In this document: positions 32,447 through 42,321 of the stretch, piece after piece
How positions within the stretch are numbered: the first letter of the stretch is position 1
Layout of the letters: every line of letters starts with the position of its first letter
DNA from: Methanococcus vannielii SB
Lineage (GTDB): Archaea; AGJL01; Methanococci; Methanococcales; Methanococcaceae
Length of the DNA: 64,000 bases
Assembly: GCF_000017165.1 (NCBI RefSeq)
Contig: NC_009634.1
Span: 1-64,000, forward strand
Reading direction: 5' to 3'
Position numbers and translations under genes: made by a program
Notes under the pieces: model-generated
The model's input: only the letters and a program-made list of their open reading frames with translations
Databases searched by the model: none
What the model was told of the DNA's origin: nothing

Positions 32447-33655
32447 ATGGGAATTTTATCAATTTTTGAGACTAAAAACCCGGAAAAAATACTTGAAATG
32501 GGAAATAAACTATATAAATTGGGTAAATATGAAAAAGCAATTGAAAAAGCAAATAAGGTTTTGAATATAGGTAGTGAAAACTCAAATGCATACTATCTAA
32601 AAGGAAGTTCATGTTGGAGGCTTGGAAAAACGAAACTTGCAAAGGAGTTTTTTGAAAAAGCTTTAACTTATGAACCTGAAAATATTAAATTTATTCAAAA
32701 ATATTCGAGTCTTTTAAATTATCTTGGAAATTTTAGGGAAACTATTAATTTTTTAACAAATTTAAGTAATTTAACCGATAAAGAAGAAATTTTAGAAATT
32801 TTAGGGGATGCATACGAAAATTTAGGAAATTTTGAAAAAGCAGTTGATTGTTACGAAAAAATACTTGAAATATTTCCTAAAAATAATGAAATCCTTGTAA
32901 AAAAAGGAAGTGCACTTGTATGTTTAAAAAAATTTCAAGAAGCAATTGAAATTTACGAGGAAGTTTTAAAAACAGGTTTTTATGATGTTAGAATATGGAA
33001 AAATATGGGGCATGCACTTTATACTGCTGGAAAGTATGAAAAAGCAATAGAGTTTTTTGACATATTTCTTTTAGAAAATAAAAATGATTTTCAGGCCCTA
33101 CTTTCAAAAGGAGATGCCCTTCGAAAATTAGGTAGGATGAATGAAGCACTTGATTTATACACAAAAGTCCTTGAATTGGATACTAATAACTTTGACCCAT
33201 GGTGCAGAGTTGGTACTTTATATTATGATATTAACGACTTTGAAAAGTCATTATACTACTTTGAAATTGCACATGAAAAAAACCCATTTAATCCATTAGT
33301 ACTTTTAAAAATGGGTAAAAATTACTTAAAGTTGAAAAGATATGAAAAAGCAATTGAATTTTTAGAAAAAGCAATTGAAAAAAGTGAAAATTACGAAAGT
33401 GCATGGTACTATAAAGGCTTAGCTCTTTTTCTTGAGGGCCGATATTATGATGCAATTACTTGTTATGAAAAAGCAATTTTGATAAATGACAAACATCCAA
33501 AATATCATTTAAGGATTGCAGATGCATATAATAAACTTGGAAAAACTGATTCAGCAATTTCTTATTACACTATTGCTTTATCGATTGATTCTTCATTACT
33601 TGAAGCTAAGGAAAAATTAAATGGCTTTAACCTGCCAAACCTTGATAATACATAA
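32447..33655 (+). CDS. Tetratricopeptide repeat protein
   Basis: A 402-aa protein made almost entirely of TPR units, about eleven in tandem, for example LGNFEKAVDCYEKILEIFPKN and LKRYEKAIEFLEKAIEKSE. There is no attached enzymatic domain, no signal peptide and no membrane helix. It is expected to be a superhelical scaffold. A TATA-like TTATATAAAC lies at 32314-32323. The partner is unknown; it precedes two further genes of unknown role on the same strand. Confidence 0.92.
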   Translation: MGILSIFETKNPEKILEMGNKLYKLGKYEKAIEKANKVLNIGSENSNAYYLKGSSCWRLGKTKLAKEFFEKALTYEPENIKFIQKYSSLLNYLGNFRETINFLTNLSNLTDKEEILEILGDAYENLGNFEKAVDCYEKILEIFPKNNEILVKKGSALVCLKKFQEAIEIYEEVLKTGFYDVRIWKNMGHALYTAGKYEKAIEFFDIFLLENKNDFQALLSKGDALRKLGRMNEALDLYTKVLELDTNNFDPWCRVGTLYYDINDFEKSLYYFEIAHEKNPFNPLVLLKMGKNYLKLKRYEKAIEFLEKAIEKSENYESAWYYKGLALFLEGRYYDAITCYEKAILINDKHPKYHLRIADAYNKLGKTDSAISYYTIALSIDSSLLEAKEKLNGFNLPNLDNT

Positions 33656-33761
33656 AATAATGTCTAATTACAATTCAAAAGCAATTCAAAACATGAATCA
33701 TTACATATAAATAGAATACCTAATATAATAATAAAAAACTTGTTTTTATTCGGGTGAAATA

Positions 33762-34259
33762 ATGGAAGAAGAAAAGTTCTACGTAACCCAAGGGTTATGC
33801 GAAGCAGAAGTTTTTGGAAAGTTAAGGATGTTAATTGCTGAAAATGTTTCGGGGATATATAACTTAAAAGTTACGAACTCTCTAAACCACAAGTTTTATT
33901 TTTTAAAGTTTGTAATAAAATCAAAAAGTGAAAATTTCGCAAAACTATGCGAGTTACTTCAAAAAAACGAAGTGATACTTTTAAGTTGCTACGAGATGCT
34001 TTTTCCATCGTATAAAATACGAATTTTAGGTGATGCTGAAAAATGTCTTATTTTACAAAAAGAACTCCTTGAAGTGTTGATGTCTTATGGTTCAGTGCCC
34101 ATAAAATCTGCAATGTTATCGGAGGAATTTACCAATGCAACATTAGAATTAACTGTTACAAATAAAGACCCTTCAAACAGCATAAAATTCTTAGAATTAA
34201 TGCGTAAAAACACGAATCTTGAATATAAGATTACACCCGTAGATGAAAGTGACATTTAA
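33762..34259 (+). CDS. Protein of unknown function (with downstream HEAT-like gene)
   Basis: A 165-aa soluble protein that I cannot place in a family. Its beta-alpha pattern (KFYFLKFVIKSKSENFAKLCELLQKNEVILLSCYEML, then YKIRILGDAEKCLILQKELLEVLMSYG) suggests a ferredoxin-like or ACT-type fold, which is inference only. It has no signal peptide or membrane helix. The gene is preceded by GGGTGAAATA and lies 35 nt before the HEAT-like gene, so the two are probably one operon. Confidence 0.7.
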   Translation: MEEEKFYVTQGLCEAEVFGKLRMLIAENVSGIYNLKVTNSLNHKFYFLKFVIKSKSENFAKLCELLQKNEVILLSCYEMLFPSYKIRILGDAEKCLILQKELLEVLMSYGSVPIKSAMLSEEFTNATLELTVTNKDPSNSIKFLELMRKNTNLEYKITPVDESDI

Positions 34260-34294
34260 TTAAAATTAAGATAATCGGGGAAATGGGTGAAATA

Positions 34295-35260
34295 ATGGTC
34301 CTTGGATTTTTGCGGTCGAAATCTGCAAAGCTTAAAAACTTACTTGAAGAAGATAAATTATCAGATATTCAAAAAATTCTTGACGAAGATAGTTCGGTAG
34401 CTGACGAGCTAAAAAAATTTTTAAAGTCTGATAATATTACTTTAAAATCAAATTCTATTTATATACTTACAAAATACTATTTAAAGCATAACAAGGACAT
34501 TTCAGAATTATTTCCCTCTTTAAAATCATATTTAACTAGTAAAAATGAAAACCTTGTTTTGAATTCCATAATGTCGGTTAAATTAATTACTGATATATTT
34601 CCAGATACATATTCAATTTTTGAATCTGAAATTACCCTAATAAATCGGAATTTTATCAACTTAGATATTCGGGAGTATTCTGGAACACTGATTAAAAAAT
34701 ACGGAACTTTTAAAACATACAATCTTCAAGAAAATCAAAGAGTTCTACAAAAACACGTGAAAAAATTAATGAATTCATCAAAACAAGAATCACTATTTGG
34801 AAAATTAATGGAAATTGGGTCTTCACTATTCTTTGTAATGCCAGAAAAACTTGAAATAACTGAAAAAATGTTGGAAGACTGCTTATCAAAGCAAGATTTG
34901 AAATTTAATTTGTTTGCATTAGATAATATTAAAAATGGCACTATAAAAGAAATGGATCCACTAAATATTGTTTACCAGCTCTCAAAAATTCCTACACTTG
35001 GTGAAAATGAAGTTGATGAAGTACTTGACCAAACTCTTGACCTTATGGTTTCATCAAAAAACATGGTTGTAAGAAACATGGTTTTAAATACCATTTATGA
35101 AATTTCAGAAACGTATCCTCAATTATTATTTAAACATATTTCCGGCCTTGAAAAGTATGCGGAACAGTATGGTGGAAATGACCCTATTTTCAAGGCAATA
35201 ATTTTAGAAATTGGGCGTAAATATGATATTAAACATACTAAACTTTCAAGATTCATTTAA
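34295..35260 (+). CDS. HEAT/armadillo-like helical repeat protein
   Basis: A 321-aa, almost fully helical protein. Recurrent blocks of two amphipathic helices (for example SNSIYILTKYYLKHNKDISELFPSLKSYL and MVVRNMVLNTIYEISETYPQLLFKHISGL) fit HEAT/ARM-like repeats, which form protein-binding superhelices. No catalytic motif is present. The start at 34295 is chosen for GGGTGAAATA directly before it; an in-frame ATG four codons earlier lacks this. It is the second gene of a likely operon with the unknown protein at 33762. Confidence 0.7.
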   Translation: MVLGFLRSKSAKLKNLLEEDKLSDIQKILDEDSSVADELKKFLKSDNITLKSNSIYILTKYYLKHNKDISELFPSLKSYLTSKNENLVLNSIMSVKLITDIFPDTYSIFESEITLINRNFINLDIREYSGTLIKKYGTFKTYNLQENQRVLQKHVKKLMNSSKQESLFGKLMEIGSSLFFVMPEKLEITEKMLEDCLSKQDLKFNLFALDNIKNGTIKEMDPLNIVYQLSKIPTLGENEVDEVLDQTLDLMVSSKNMVVRNMVLNTIYEISETYPQLLFKHISGLEKYAEQYGGNDPIFKAIILEIGRKYDIKHTKLSRFI

Positions 35261-35282
35261 ATAAAATAAAACAAAATTTTTA

Positions 35283-36164
35283 CTAATATTTATACGGGAA
35301 GTTTTTTATAAGCTCATTCATTCTTTCTTTAGTAATATACTCTTTATTCCCTATTTTAAGTATTTTTTCAGATGTAACTACTCCAAAAGGCATTACTGGA
35401 CATCTTTTTTTCATTGCAATTTCCAAGACATTTGGTAACTCATATTCAGGAATGCTTACTAAATACGTTCCAAGATATCGTGTAGCTCTCGGATAAGGCA
35501 TTGAATTTATTAAAACTCCTTTTTCAGCTTTTAATAACATTTCTAAAATATTGCAAAGCCAGCCGCCTCTTGAAGCATCTTTACAGGCATGAACTTCAAT
35601 ACCTGACGATACAAGTTCTAAAAACGTTTCATACTTATTTTTCGCCTTTTGAACTCTTTCACCAATATCTCCTTCAACGGGGTGTCCAAGCATTATCATT
35701 ATGTCATTATCTTTTGAACCGGAATCTTTTATTATTTTTTCAGTTATTAATTCTCCAAAAACAACAACGCTTAAGCAGGATTTTAAGGATTCAACAGTCT
35801 GGGTATTTCCGCCAATTATGGGGATATCTAATCCAATAGATTGTTTTTTTAGTCCGTCAATTGCAATTTTAATTTCTTCTTCGTTTGAAGCTTGGATTGC
35901 ATCCATTGCGTAAAGAGGTCTTGCACCCATTGCAACAACGTCGCATGAAGTATGGATTAAAGCAGTTTTTGAACCTAATATTAATGGATAGGGCCCTTCC
36001 ATATTGTATACAGATTTTCCTAAAACTACTGCATCATCCCCTGCCCTAATTCCACTTAAAAGCCCCGGAACCTTTGAATCCATATTCCATAATTCTTTTC
36101 TTGGGTAATTATTTTCCATCATATGTTCTATAGCATACTTTATTTCATATTCGATATTTTCCAT
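35283..36164 (-). CDS. AIR synthase (PurM)-related protein
   Basis: A 293-aa member of the PurM/AIR synthase superfamily, whose members (SelD, HypE, ThiL, PurM) bind ATP. The motifs RAGDDAVVLGK, SCDVVAMGARPLYAMDAI (residues 73-90) and GGNTQTVE correspond to the PurM nucleotide-binding elements, and CKDASRGGWLCNILEMLLKAEKG to the C-terminal half. It is distant from true AIR synthase. It resembles the uncharacterised methanogen AIRS-related group; the reaction is unknown. It is convergent with the HEAT-like gene, with 22 nt between stop codons. Confidence 0.75.
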   Translation of the reverse strand: MENIEYEIKYAIEHMMENNYPRKELWNMDSKVPGLLSGIRAGDDAVVLGKSVYNMEGPYPLILGSKTALIHTSCDVVAMGARPLYAMDAIQASNEEEIKIAIDGLKKQSIGLDIPIIGGNTQTVESLKSCLSVVVFGELITEKIIKDSGSKDNDIMIMLGHPVEGDIGERVQKAKNKYETFLELVSSGIEVHACKDASRGGWLCNILEMLLKAEKGVLINSMPYPRATRYLGTYLVSIPEYELPNVLEIAMKKRCPVMPFGVVTSEKILKIGNKEYITKERMNELIKNFPYKY

Positions 36165-36413
36165 GTTTTCACGTTTAAATTATAAATTTACCTATTTTTC
36201 ATGTTTTTTATGATATTAATGTTTCCCTATAAATAATATGTTAAATAATTATTATAATACGTATAGTAATTATAAAAATAATTATAAAAAAGCTAACTTA
36301 AAACTACTTTAAATCCAATTTTTTACAATAATTTTTTATCCTTGGTTTTACTTAATACTACTAAATTTGTTATTCATGTTTAAATTTATATTAAACTATT
36401 ATATGGGTGAACA

Positions 36414-36800
36414 ATGTCAAATTTATCTAAAAAAGATATCGAGTATATAACTTCAATGCTAAAAAAAGCAGAGGAAATTTCAAGAAACGCTTCAGCGGAA
36501 TCATTTTTATATTCTGACGATATGTATATTGGAAGAAATGATTCATGTAAAGTAGCACTTCATGCCCTTAAAAATAAAGATTATTATGATGATTTGGGTG
36601 AAGAACAGTTTCACGAAATAATTTTTGATGAACTTGAACTTTTAAAATATTATTTATCAAACGAAGAATTTGAAATAAAAAACAGGTTAAATGAAGATAA
36701 AAATTCAAAAGATAGTATAGGTATCTCTAGGCTCAATGAAATAAACAATGAAATTTTATATATTAAGCAACTTTTAAAGAAAATATGGGTTCAAGACTAA
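36414..36800 (+). CDS. Helical protein of unknown function
   Basis: A 128-aa, mostly helical acidic protein that I do not recognise. It shows long helices (KDIEYITSMLKKAEEISRNASAESFL and RLNEINNEILYIKQLLKKIW) that could form a coiled coil. There are no cysteine motifs, signal or membrane segments. GGGTGAACA is its ribosome binding site. It stands 93 nt before the aksF-like gene. Confidence 0.65.
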   Translation: MSNLSKKDIEYITSMLKKAEEISRNASAESFLYSDDMYIGRNDSCKVALHALKNKDYYDDLGEEQFHEIIFDELELLKYYLSNEEFEIKNRLNEDKNSKDSIGISRLNEINNEILYIKQLLKKIWVQD

Positions 36801-36892
36801 TTATTATTAAATTTAGTAAGTCATATTTTTATACTTTTAAGCGCAATATCTTCTGCGTATTTTAAAACTAATTTAGAATTTTTGGTGGTTTT

Positions 36893-37906
36893 ATGGGCTA
36901 TATGCCAAAAATCTGTGTCATAACTGGTGATGGAATTGGAAAAGAAGTCGTGCCTGAAACATTAAGAGTTTTAAACGAAGTTCACGACTTTGAATATATT
37001 GAAGCCCATGCTGGGTACGAGTGTTTTAAGAGATGCGGAGAATCAATACCTGAAAGCACGATTCAAACAGCTAAAAATTCTGATTCAATTCTTTTTGGTT
37101 CAGTAACTACTCCAAAACCAACTGAATTAAAAAATAAGCCATATCGTAGTCCAATACTTACGTTAAGGCAGGAATTAGACCTTTATGCAAACATACGGCC
37201 CACTTATAATTTTAAAGACTTGGATTTTGTCATAATACGGGAAAATACTGAGTGTCTTTACGTAAAAAGGGAGTATTATGACGAAATAAACGAAGTAGCA
37301 ATTGCCGAAAGAATAATTTCAAAAAAGGGAAGCGAAAGAATAATAAAATTTGCATTTGAATATGCAAGGTTAAATAATCGAAAAAAAGTGTCTTGCATAC
37401 ACAAAGCGAATGTATTAAGAGTAACTGACGGATTATTTTTGGAAATTTTCGAAAAAATAGCTAAACTTTATGAAAACTTTGGTATATCGAGCAATGATTA
37501 CTTAATAGATGCAACAGCAATGTACCTTATTAAAAATCCATATATGTTTGATGTAATGGTTACAACAAACCTTTTTGGAGATATTTTATCTGATGAGGCC
37601 GCAGGACTTATTGGGGGTCTTGGAATGTCGCCTTCTGCAAATATTGGGGATAATTTAGGATTATTTGAGCCTGTTCATGGTTCAGCCCCAGATATTGCTG
37701 GAAAAGGAATATCTAATCCGATTGCGACAATTTTAAGTGCTTCAATGATGCTTGACCATTTAAAAATGAATAAAAAGGCGGAAATTATAAGAAATGCAGT
37801 TAAAAAAACGATAAATAATGGTTATTTGACACCCGATCTTGGTGGAAGCCTGAAAACTTCCGAAGTTGTAAATAAAGTTATAGAATTTATTCGGGATGAA
37901 ATCTAA
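36893..37906 (+). CDS. aksF: Isocitrate/isopropylmalate-type dehydrogenase, likely homoisocitrate dehydrogenase
   Basis: A beta-decarboxylating dehydrogenase, 337 aa. The substrate loop YRSPILTLRQELDLYANIRP, the tyrosine/lysine catalytic region IHKANVLRVTDGLF, the metal-binding FGDILSDEAAGLIGGLG and the NAD-binding GSAPDIAGKGISNP are all present. The match to remembered methanogen AksF sequences, especially KKVSCIHKANVLRVTDGLFLEIF, is stronger than to LeuB. AksF oxidises homoisocitrate homologues in 2-oxosuberate synthesis for coenzyme B. Isopropylmalate dehydrogenase (LeuB) is the alternative. GGTGG precedes the ATG. Confidence 0.82.
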   Translation: MGYMPKICVITGDGIGKEVVPETLRVLNEVHDFEYIEAHAGYECFKRCGESIPESTIQTAKNSDSILFGSVTTPKPTELKNKPYRSPILTLRQELDLYANIRPTYNFKDLDFVIIRENTECLYVKREYYDEINEVAIAERIISKKGSERIIKFAFEYARLNNRKKVSCIHKANVLRVTDGLFLEIFEKIAKLYENFGISSNDYLIDATAMYLIKNPYMFDVMVTTNLFGDILSDEAAGLIGGLGMSPSANIGDNLGLFEPVHGSAPDIAGKGISNPIATILSASMMLDHLKMNKKAEIIRNAVKKTINNGYLTPDLGGSLKTSEVVNKVIEFIRDEI

Positions 37907-38063
37907 AATGGCCGTATGAATAACGTAATTTATTAATAACTTAATATTAATTATGAATAATTTAATATTAAAATACTAAAATTTAAAAACAAGTTATGGT
38001 AAATGAATAGTATTAATATATTATAACCATTATTTTCTTTTTAAATTAATTTTGGTGAATATC

Positions 38064-39608
38064 ATGAGATTTGAACTTGATGGAAGAATTATTTTCAGTA
38101 AGGATGTTACAAAAGAAGCCCAGATTGAAATTTTAGAGGTTTTAGAAAATAGGGATATATTTTTAAAGGGGGTTCCCGAAGGAAAAGAAGGTGACGCATC
38201 AAAAATTGAAAGTTATAAGTTTGAAGGAAAGGATTTAGTTCTGAAAATGACTTCAGGAACTTATACGAGAGCACATGAAGGGATAGTGCGACTTAAAAAG
38301 CCAATAATGGAAAAAATTGGAAGGAATCACCAGATAGGAATTAGGGATGTTACAATTGATAAATACGTAATTACAATAGATTCAGAAATTTCAAAAGTTG
38401 AACAGTTAAAAGGATTAAAAGTTCCAGAATGTGAATTGAAACTTGAAGGGGAAAAAATAAATATTATATTTAAAAACGTTGGAGACGGGGAATTAAAGAG
38501 AAATATCATTGATAGGGCAATAAAGTTTGTTAAAAATGAACTTGATAAGCAGGATCAAGATTTAACCTATGAAGTATGTAAAATTGCACCGGGAACTATT
38601 GTAAGTGAGTATCAAGCTCAAAGAAAAACTGGATTTTTCAGTGATCCAACAGACCTTGCAGAAAGCCTAGGATGGGTTAAAAAATTCCCAGGAAGAGGTC
38701 AGTGGTTTTATACTCCTCCCATGGCAAAACTTTTCAGAGCATTTGAAAATTTAATAATTGAAGAATGTATTCAAAAAATTGAATTTGATGAATGTTTATT
38801 CCCTAAATTGATACCTTTAGATGTAATGTATAAAATGAGGTATTTAGAAGGGCTTCCAGAAGGAATGTATTATGTATGCCCTCCAAAAAGAGAGCCTGAA
38901 ATGTTTCAGGATTTTGTAAATGAAATGATGATTAAAAAAGAAATACCTATTGATAAATTAAAAGAATTACTAAGGGATCCTGCATACGTTTTAGCCCCTG
39001 CACAATGTGAACCATTTTACACGCTTTTTGACCATGAACTTGTAGATATTGATAGCCCAGTTAAATTTTTTGATAAAAGTGGTTGGACATACCGGTGGGA
39101 AGGAGGCGGTGCAAAAGGTCTTGACCGTGTAAACGAATTTTTAAGAAGTGAATGTGTTTGGATGGGTAGCCCAAAGTTCGTTGAAGAAGTACGTGATGAT
39201 ACATTAAAATACGCCGAAGATTTGGCAAAGAAACTTGATTTAGAGTATTGGACTGAAGTTGGGGACGATCCATTTTATTTGGAAGGTAGGAAAAAAGACG
39301 ATAGGAGCATTGAATTTCCAGACGTTCCAAAGTATGAAATGAGACTTTGGCTGCCACACATAAAAGAGGAAAGAAAAGGAGTTGCTGTAACTTCTGCAAA
39401 TATTCACGGAACTCACTTTGTAGAAGGTTTTGGAATTAAGGATTATAAGGATAGAAAAGTATGGACAGGATGTACTGGTTTTGGCCTTACAAGATGGATA
39501 ATCGGGTTTTTGGCACAGTATGGGTTTGAATATAGTGATTGGCCAGATATGATAAAAGATAAAGTTTTAGAAATGCCCAAAATACCAAAAATGATTACAT
39601 GGCCTTAA
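38064..39608 (+). CDS. serS: Methanogen-type seryl-tRNA synthetase
   Basis: The rare SerRS form found in methanogens, 514 aa, which serylates tRNA-Ser and also tRNA-Sec as the first step towards Sec. The N-terminal tRNA-binding domain (1-165) differs from the bacterial coiled coil, and the catalytic core has the atypical zinc ligands within [20 protein letters not shown] and SECVWMG. Motif 3 appears as [17 protein letters not shown]. The start at 38064 follows GGTGAATATC; a TTG four codons upstream is unlikely. Its role in Sec synthesis ties it to selD. Confidence 0.95.
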
Positions 39609-39752
39609 AATAGTTAATTTTTAAACCTTTTTATTATTTTTGACACCATTTAATTGATTTTTTATTTAAATTCCAAAAAAATATCGTTTTGAGGATAAAA
39701 GTTATATAGTAATATTTAAAAAAATATTAATGTCACTGTGGGGGTGGAGTTC

Positions 39753-39878
39753 ATGGATGGAATATATGTAATTCAAAATTTAGGTAATTGTTACGATAAC
39801 CTATTTATCTCGTTAGCAGTTATTGGAATTACCGCATGGAGCACGTTTTGGTTTTATGTATCCGAATATGAGGTATAG
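39753..39878 (+). CDS. Small single-pass membrane protein
   Basis: A 41-aa protein in the gap between serS and rnp2. An excellent ribosome binding site (GGGGGTGGAGTTC) directly precedes ATG 39753. Residues about 17-36 (LFISLAVIGITAWSTFWFYV) form one transmembrane helix flanked by acidic ends. A TATA-like stretch (39700-39730) precedes it. Function unknown. Support is start signal, hydrophobic pattern and in-frame stop only, and no homologue has been checked. Confidence 0.6.
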   Translation: MDGIYVIQNLGNCYDNLFISLAVIGITAWSTFWFYVSEYEV

Positions 39879-39883
39879 TTATA

Positions 39884-40276
39884 TTACTTAACAAGATTTC
39901 TCTTTTTTAGTTTTTGTATAACTTTATAGTATGGCTCGTGGGAAACGTGTAAAAATTTCTCACGAATATGTTTTACTGAATTTGAAACGCCTATAATTCT
40001 GATATTTATTGGGTTTCTTTTATATTCGTCAAATAGCATTAAAGAGCTTCTTAATAAGTCTAAATATTCTCTTGAAACACGTAATATTCCAGAAGGGTGC
40101 CTATAATCTATAAGCCACGGATTTACCTTTGAACACCCGTGTATACCGCAGTAAATAAGTACTGCACTTCGAATAATCCCTACAACTTCTTTTTGTGGAA
40201 ATTCAGATTCAGAAATAATTTCAAAAGCGACATATCTCTTTTTTTCCCTTAATGTTGGAGGCAGTGTTTTTAACAT
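39884..40276 (-). CDS. rnp2: Ribonuclease P protein component 2 (Pop5)
   Basis: A 130-aa archaeal RNase P subunit homologous to eukaryotic Pop5, which with Rpp30 activates the catalytic RNA that removes tRNA 5' leaders. The N terminus LPPTLREKKRYVAFEI is the family signature, and the core has an RRM-like fold with IRSAVLIYCGIHGCSKVNPWLIDYRHPSGILRV. It is convergent with the 41-aa protein with only 5 nt between stops, and divergent from nadC. Confidence 0.93.
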   Translation of the reverse strand: MLKTLPPTLREKKRYVAFEIISESEFPQKEVVGIIRSAVLIYCGIHGCSKVNPWLIDYRHPSGILRVSREYLDLLRSSLMLFDEYKRNPINIRIIGVSNSVKHIREKFLHVSHEPYYKVIQKLKKRNLVK

Positions 40277-40367
40277 GATGTATTTCCTCGGCTAATGCAT
40301 TAAAATAAAAGTAATGAACTTAAATATTTATAATAATTTTACAAGTTATAAAAACTTGGTGATTAAA

Positions 40368-41207
40368 TTGTTAAAAAATCAAGCTTTAAAGATACTCGAA
40401 GAATCACTTGACTACGATACTGGTTTTGGAGATATTACGACAGAACTCGTGATTTCAAAAGAACACGAATCAAATGCAGTTTTTATTGCAAAGGAAAAAT
40501 TGTTAATATGCGGACTTGATTTTGCAGTAGAATTCATGGAAAGACACGGTATTTCATGTAAATGTACTGCAAAAGATGGAGATTTAGTATATGGGCCATT
40601 TTTAGAAATTAATGGACGTACAAAAACAATATTAACTCTTGAAAGAACTGTTTTAAACTTTTTAATGCATCTTTCAGGAATATCTACAAAAACATTCAAT
40701 GTAATTGATATGGTTAAAAAAGTCAATGAAAGCGTGAAAATTGCAGGAACTAGAAAAACACTTCCCGGTCTTTCAATGGTTGAAAAATATGCCGTCTTTG
40801 TAGGTGGTGGAGATACACATAGGTTTAGGCTCGATGACATGGTAATGATTAAAGATAACCATATCAAGGCTTTAGGAATTTTTGAATGCTTTAAAAAAAT
40901 AAAAAAACTGAGTTTTTCTAAAAAAGTAGAAATTGAAGTAGATACACTTGAACAACTAAAAGAAGTATTGAATTATAAACCAGACATTGTTCTTTTAGAT
41001 AATTTTTCTACTGAAAAAATCGAATATGCACTTAAAATAATTCTCGATTTTGAAAAAAATAATAATTTTAGGCCAATTATTGAAGTAAGTGGCGGAATAA
41101 CTGAAAAAAACGTTTTAGAATATGCAAAGTTTAATGTAGATGTAATTTCAATGGGTTCATTAATCCATTCTGCAAGGGCTGTTGATATATCACTAGATTT
41201 AGAGTAA
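40368..41207 (+). CDS. nadC: Nicotinate-nucleotide pyrophosphorylase (quinolinate phosphoribosyltransferase)
   Basis: Makes nicotinate mononucleotide from quinolinate and PRPP in NAD biosynthesis. Motifs: DYDTGFGDITTELV near the N terminus, the substrate-binding GTRKTLPGLSMVEKYAVFVGGGDTHRFRLDD, IEVDTLEQL, and VLLDNFSTEKI. The start used is TTG at 40368 (279 aa), because GGTGAT lies just before it. Upstream in-frame ATGs would add 18 residues not seen in the family. cofG follows 42 nt downstream on the same strand. Confidence 0.93.
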   Translation: MLKNQALKILEESLDYDTGFGDITTELVISKEHESNAVFIAKEKLLICGLDFAVEFMERHGISCKCTAKDGDLVYGPFLEINGRTKTILTLERTVLNFLMHLSGISTKTFNVIDMVKKVNESVKIAGTRKTLPGLSMVEKYAVFVGGGDTHRFRLDDMVMIKDNHIKALGIFECFKKIKKLSFSKKVEIEVDTLEQLKEVLNYKPDIVLLDNFSTEKIEYALKIILDFEKNNNFRPIIEVSGGITEKNVLEYAKFNVDVISMGSLIHSARAVDISLDLE

Positions 41208-41249
41208 AAAATGATAATAAACTCCAAACATGTTATTTTTGGTGAATCC

Positions 41250-42305
41250 ATGTTAACACGGGAAAAAGCAATTGAATTTTTAAATTCAAACGATACTGGT
41301 CCAATTTTAGAAATGTTAAATCTGATTAATGGTACAAACAACGGAAAAAATATAACATATTCAAAAAACGCATTTATTCCAGTCTGTAACTGGTGTCGAA
41401 ACATTTGCGGTTACTGTACATTTAGGGCCGAAAACTTTAAAATAATGACCAAAAATGAGGTAAAAGAAATCCTTTTAAAGGCGGATTCGCTTGGATGTAG
41501 GGAGGCACTTTTTACATTCGGTGAGAATGTAGATGAAAATGAGTTAGTTAGGGAAAAATTAATAAAAATGGGTTATAAAAATATTTTAGAATACCTTTAT
41601 GATTTATGCGACTGGTGTTTGTCAAATACAAACATTCTACCCCACACTAATTGCGGGATACTTAATTATGATGAGTTAAAATATTTGCGCAAAGTAAATG
41701 TTTCAATGGGGCTCATGCTTGAAAATTCGAGTGAAAGACTTTGTAAAACAGTTGCACATGAAAAAAGCCCTGGAAAAAATCCTAAATTAAGAATTGAAAT
41801 GATTGAAAATGCTGGAAAATTAAAAATACCTTTTACAACCGGTATTTTAATTGGAATTGGGGAAACTTTTGAAGAAAGAATTAATTCCATATTTGAAATT
41901 AAACGAATGCATGAAAAATACGGGCACATTCAAGAAGTTATAATTCAAAATTTTAGGGTAAAAAAAGGCATTCCAATGGAAAATTTCATTGAACCAAGCC
42001 CGATTGAAATGTTTAAAATGGTTATGATTTCAAAATTAATTTTAGAAGATATTTCAATCCAAGTTCCACCAAATTTAAACCGTGAAACGGGACAGTTATT
42101 TTTAATGGGGGGAATTGACGACTTTGGAGGCGTTTCTCCATTAACAAAAGATTATGTAAATCCTGAAGCTCCATGGCCCGACATTTTGGAATTAGAACGT
42201 TTTTCCAACGAATTAGGATTTAAATTAAAAGAAAGACTCCCAATATATGAAAAATACATAAATGAGAACTGGATTGATAGTGAAATTTTAAAAAAGTTAA
42301 TTTAA
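41250..42305 (+). CDS. cofG: 7,8-didemethyl-8-hydroxy-5-deazariboflavin synthase subunit CofG
   Basis: A radical SAM enzyme that with CofH builds the deazaflavin F0, the redox core of coenzyme F420, from tyrosine and a ribityl uracil. The cluster motif CRNICGYC provides Cys49, Cys53 and Cys56 (CX3CX2C). [22 protein letters not shown] and the C-terminal [21 protein letters not shown] are CofG features. The start at 41250 follows GGTGAATCC (351 aa). CofH is not in the window. It probably shares a transcript with nadC. Confidence 0.93.
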   Translation: MLTREKAIEFLNSNDTGPILEMLNLINGTNNGKNITYSKNAFIPVCNWCRNICGYCTFRAENFKIMTKNEVKEILLKADSLGCREALFTFGENVDENELVREKLIKMGYKNILEYLYDLCDWCLSNTNILPHTNCGILNYDELKYLRKVNVSMGLMLENSSERLCKTVAHEKSPGKNPKLRIEMIENAGKLKIPFTTGILIGIGETFEERINSIFEIKRMHEKYGHIQEVIIQNFRVKKGIPMENFIEPSPIEMFKMVMISKLILEDISIQVPPNLNRETGQLFLMGGIDDFGGVSPLTKDYVNPEAPWPDILELERFSNELGFKLKERLPIYEKYINENWIDSEILKKLI

Positions 42306-42321
42306 ATAAAAATTTAAATTA

